Below are positions 55,786 through 56,027 of a stretch of 56,027 nucleotides of DNA, one piece after another. The notes below the pieces were generated by a model. That model was not told the DNA's origin. It searched no databases and saw nothing but the letters and a program-made list of their open reading frames with translations. Position 1 is the stretch's first letter. The number at the start of each line of letters is the position of its first letter. The translations under genes were made by a program, and so were the position numbers. Source of the stretch: Novosphingobium sp. Rr 2-17 (lineage in GTDB: Bacteria; Pseudomonadota; Alphaproteobacteria; Sphingomonadales; Sphingomonadaceae); the NCBI RefSeq assembly GCF_000272475.1, contig NZ_AKFJ01000123.1, positions 1-56,027 on the forward strand, in the 5' to 3' direction.

Positions 55786-56027
55786 GAAGCCGAACGATAC
55801 TTCGGGAGGGTATGGCGGGCTGGTGCCATATTGGCGAGCAATTGGCTTGGCTGAAGCGGATGCCCCAAGGTGCCGATCCACATGGGGTAACTGCACGAAA
55901 GTGCGCTTTGCGTACGCGGCGTTTATCAACGAAAGACAGCTCTCAAGGATTGATAACGATCCCGCCCGACGAAGAGCGCCTTATCTGCTGCCCCTGAGCA
56001 CCGCGCAGAAGGTGCCGTATTTGGAGG
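55786..56027. other. Right window edge, no gene assigned
   Basis: Two plus-strand frames are open here. One starts at an ATG at 55812 behind GGGAGGG and runs 61 codons to a stop. The other is open without a stop from 55784 to the window end (TKVRFAYAAFINERQLSRID, later APYLLPLSTAQKVPYLE) but has no good start. The second could be the start of a gene cut by the window edge. I do not recognise either. Confidence 0.3.

Noticed and set aside
54376..55929. Minus-strand open frame of 517 codons opposite the last siderophore receptor
   Set aside because: The receptor on the plus strand is unmistakable, and the antisense frame has no signal peptide, fold motif or ribosome site. The same applies to the long frames opposite the receptors at 23662 (24220-25251) and 28380 (29133-30515).

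Overview
The window looks like chromosomal DNA from a sphingomonad-type alphaproteobacterium (Novosphingobium/Sphingobium-like). The evidence is high GC throughout, the recG-sdhE-mfd neighbourhood, an unusually large set of TonB-dependent receptors (TBDTs), and short palindromic repeats of a kind I recall from sphingomonads. The assignment rests on recognised protein families, not on a database search.

Layout. (1) About 1-4.0 kb: the distal part of a malonate decarboxylase operon (mdcD-mdcE-mdcG-mdcB-mdcH), cut by the left window edge inside mdcD. (2) About 4.0-12.3 kb: housekeeping genes recG, sdhE and mfd, a GGDEF/EAL signalling protein with a degenerate GGDEF half, and NAD kinase. (3) About 12.8-22.6 kb: a peptide or amide scavenging locus. 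A TBDT and two exported tandem M20 amidohydrolases form one operon, divergent from an exported zinc metalloprotease that is followed by an Lrp/AsnC regulator. (4) About 22.8-34.4 kb: a decayed IS1182-type transposase, two further TBDTs, an exported DUF885 hydrolase, and a TBDT plus nucleotide pyrophosphatase operon. (5) About 34.6-38.2 kb: polyphosphate kinase 2, a ZntB/CorA-type channel and a PiT phosphate transporter. (6) About 38.5-44.5 kb: a small exported protein, a dead HigB/RelE-like toxin, a siderophore receptor, and a divergent DUF3649-PepSY-DUF3325 iron-uptake operon. (7) About 44.6-52.8 kb: a repeat element, a TetR regulator, an MFS transporter, and a three-gene operon of TBDT, Ca2+-dependent phosphoinositide-type phospholipase C and CehA/McbA-type PHP metallohydrolase. 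(8) About 52.8-56.0 kb: an IS3 orfA remnant, an orphan start-less gene tail, and a second siderophore receptor.

How the genes fit together. Seven TBDTs lie in the right-hand 40 kb, most of them beside a different exported hydrolase. Two receptors look iron-related and share an 11-bp motif about 42 bp upstream of their start codons. Three units point to phosphorus: the TBDT-pyrophosphatase pair, the PPK2/ZntB/PiT group and the TBDT-PI-PLC-PHP operon. Each has at least one Pho-box-like half-site upstream. The best candidate for an undescribed system is the TBDT/PI-PLC/PHP operon with its divergent MFS transporter and nearby TetR. I infer that it releases phosphorylated polyols from lipid or inositol phosphate outside the cell, imports them and dephosphorylates them. 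I saw no tRNA, rRNA, CRISPR array, prophage or intact insertion sequence.
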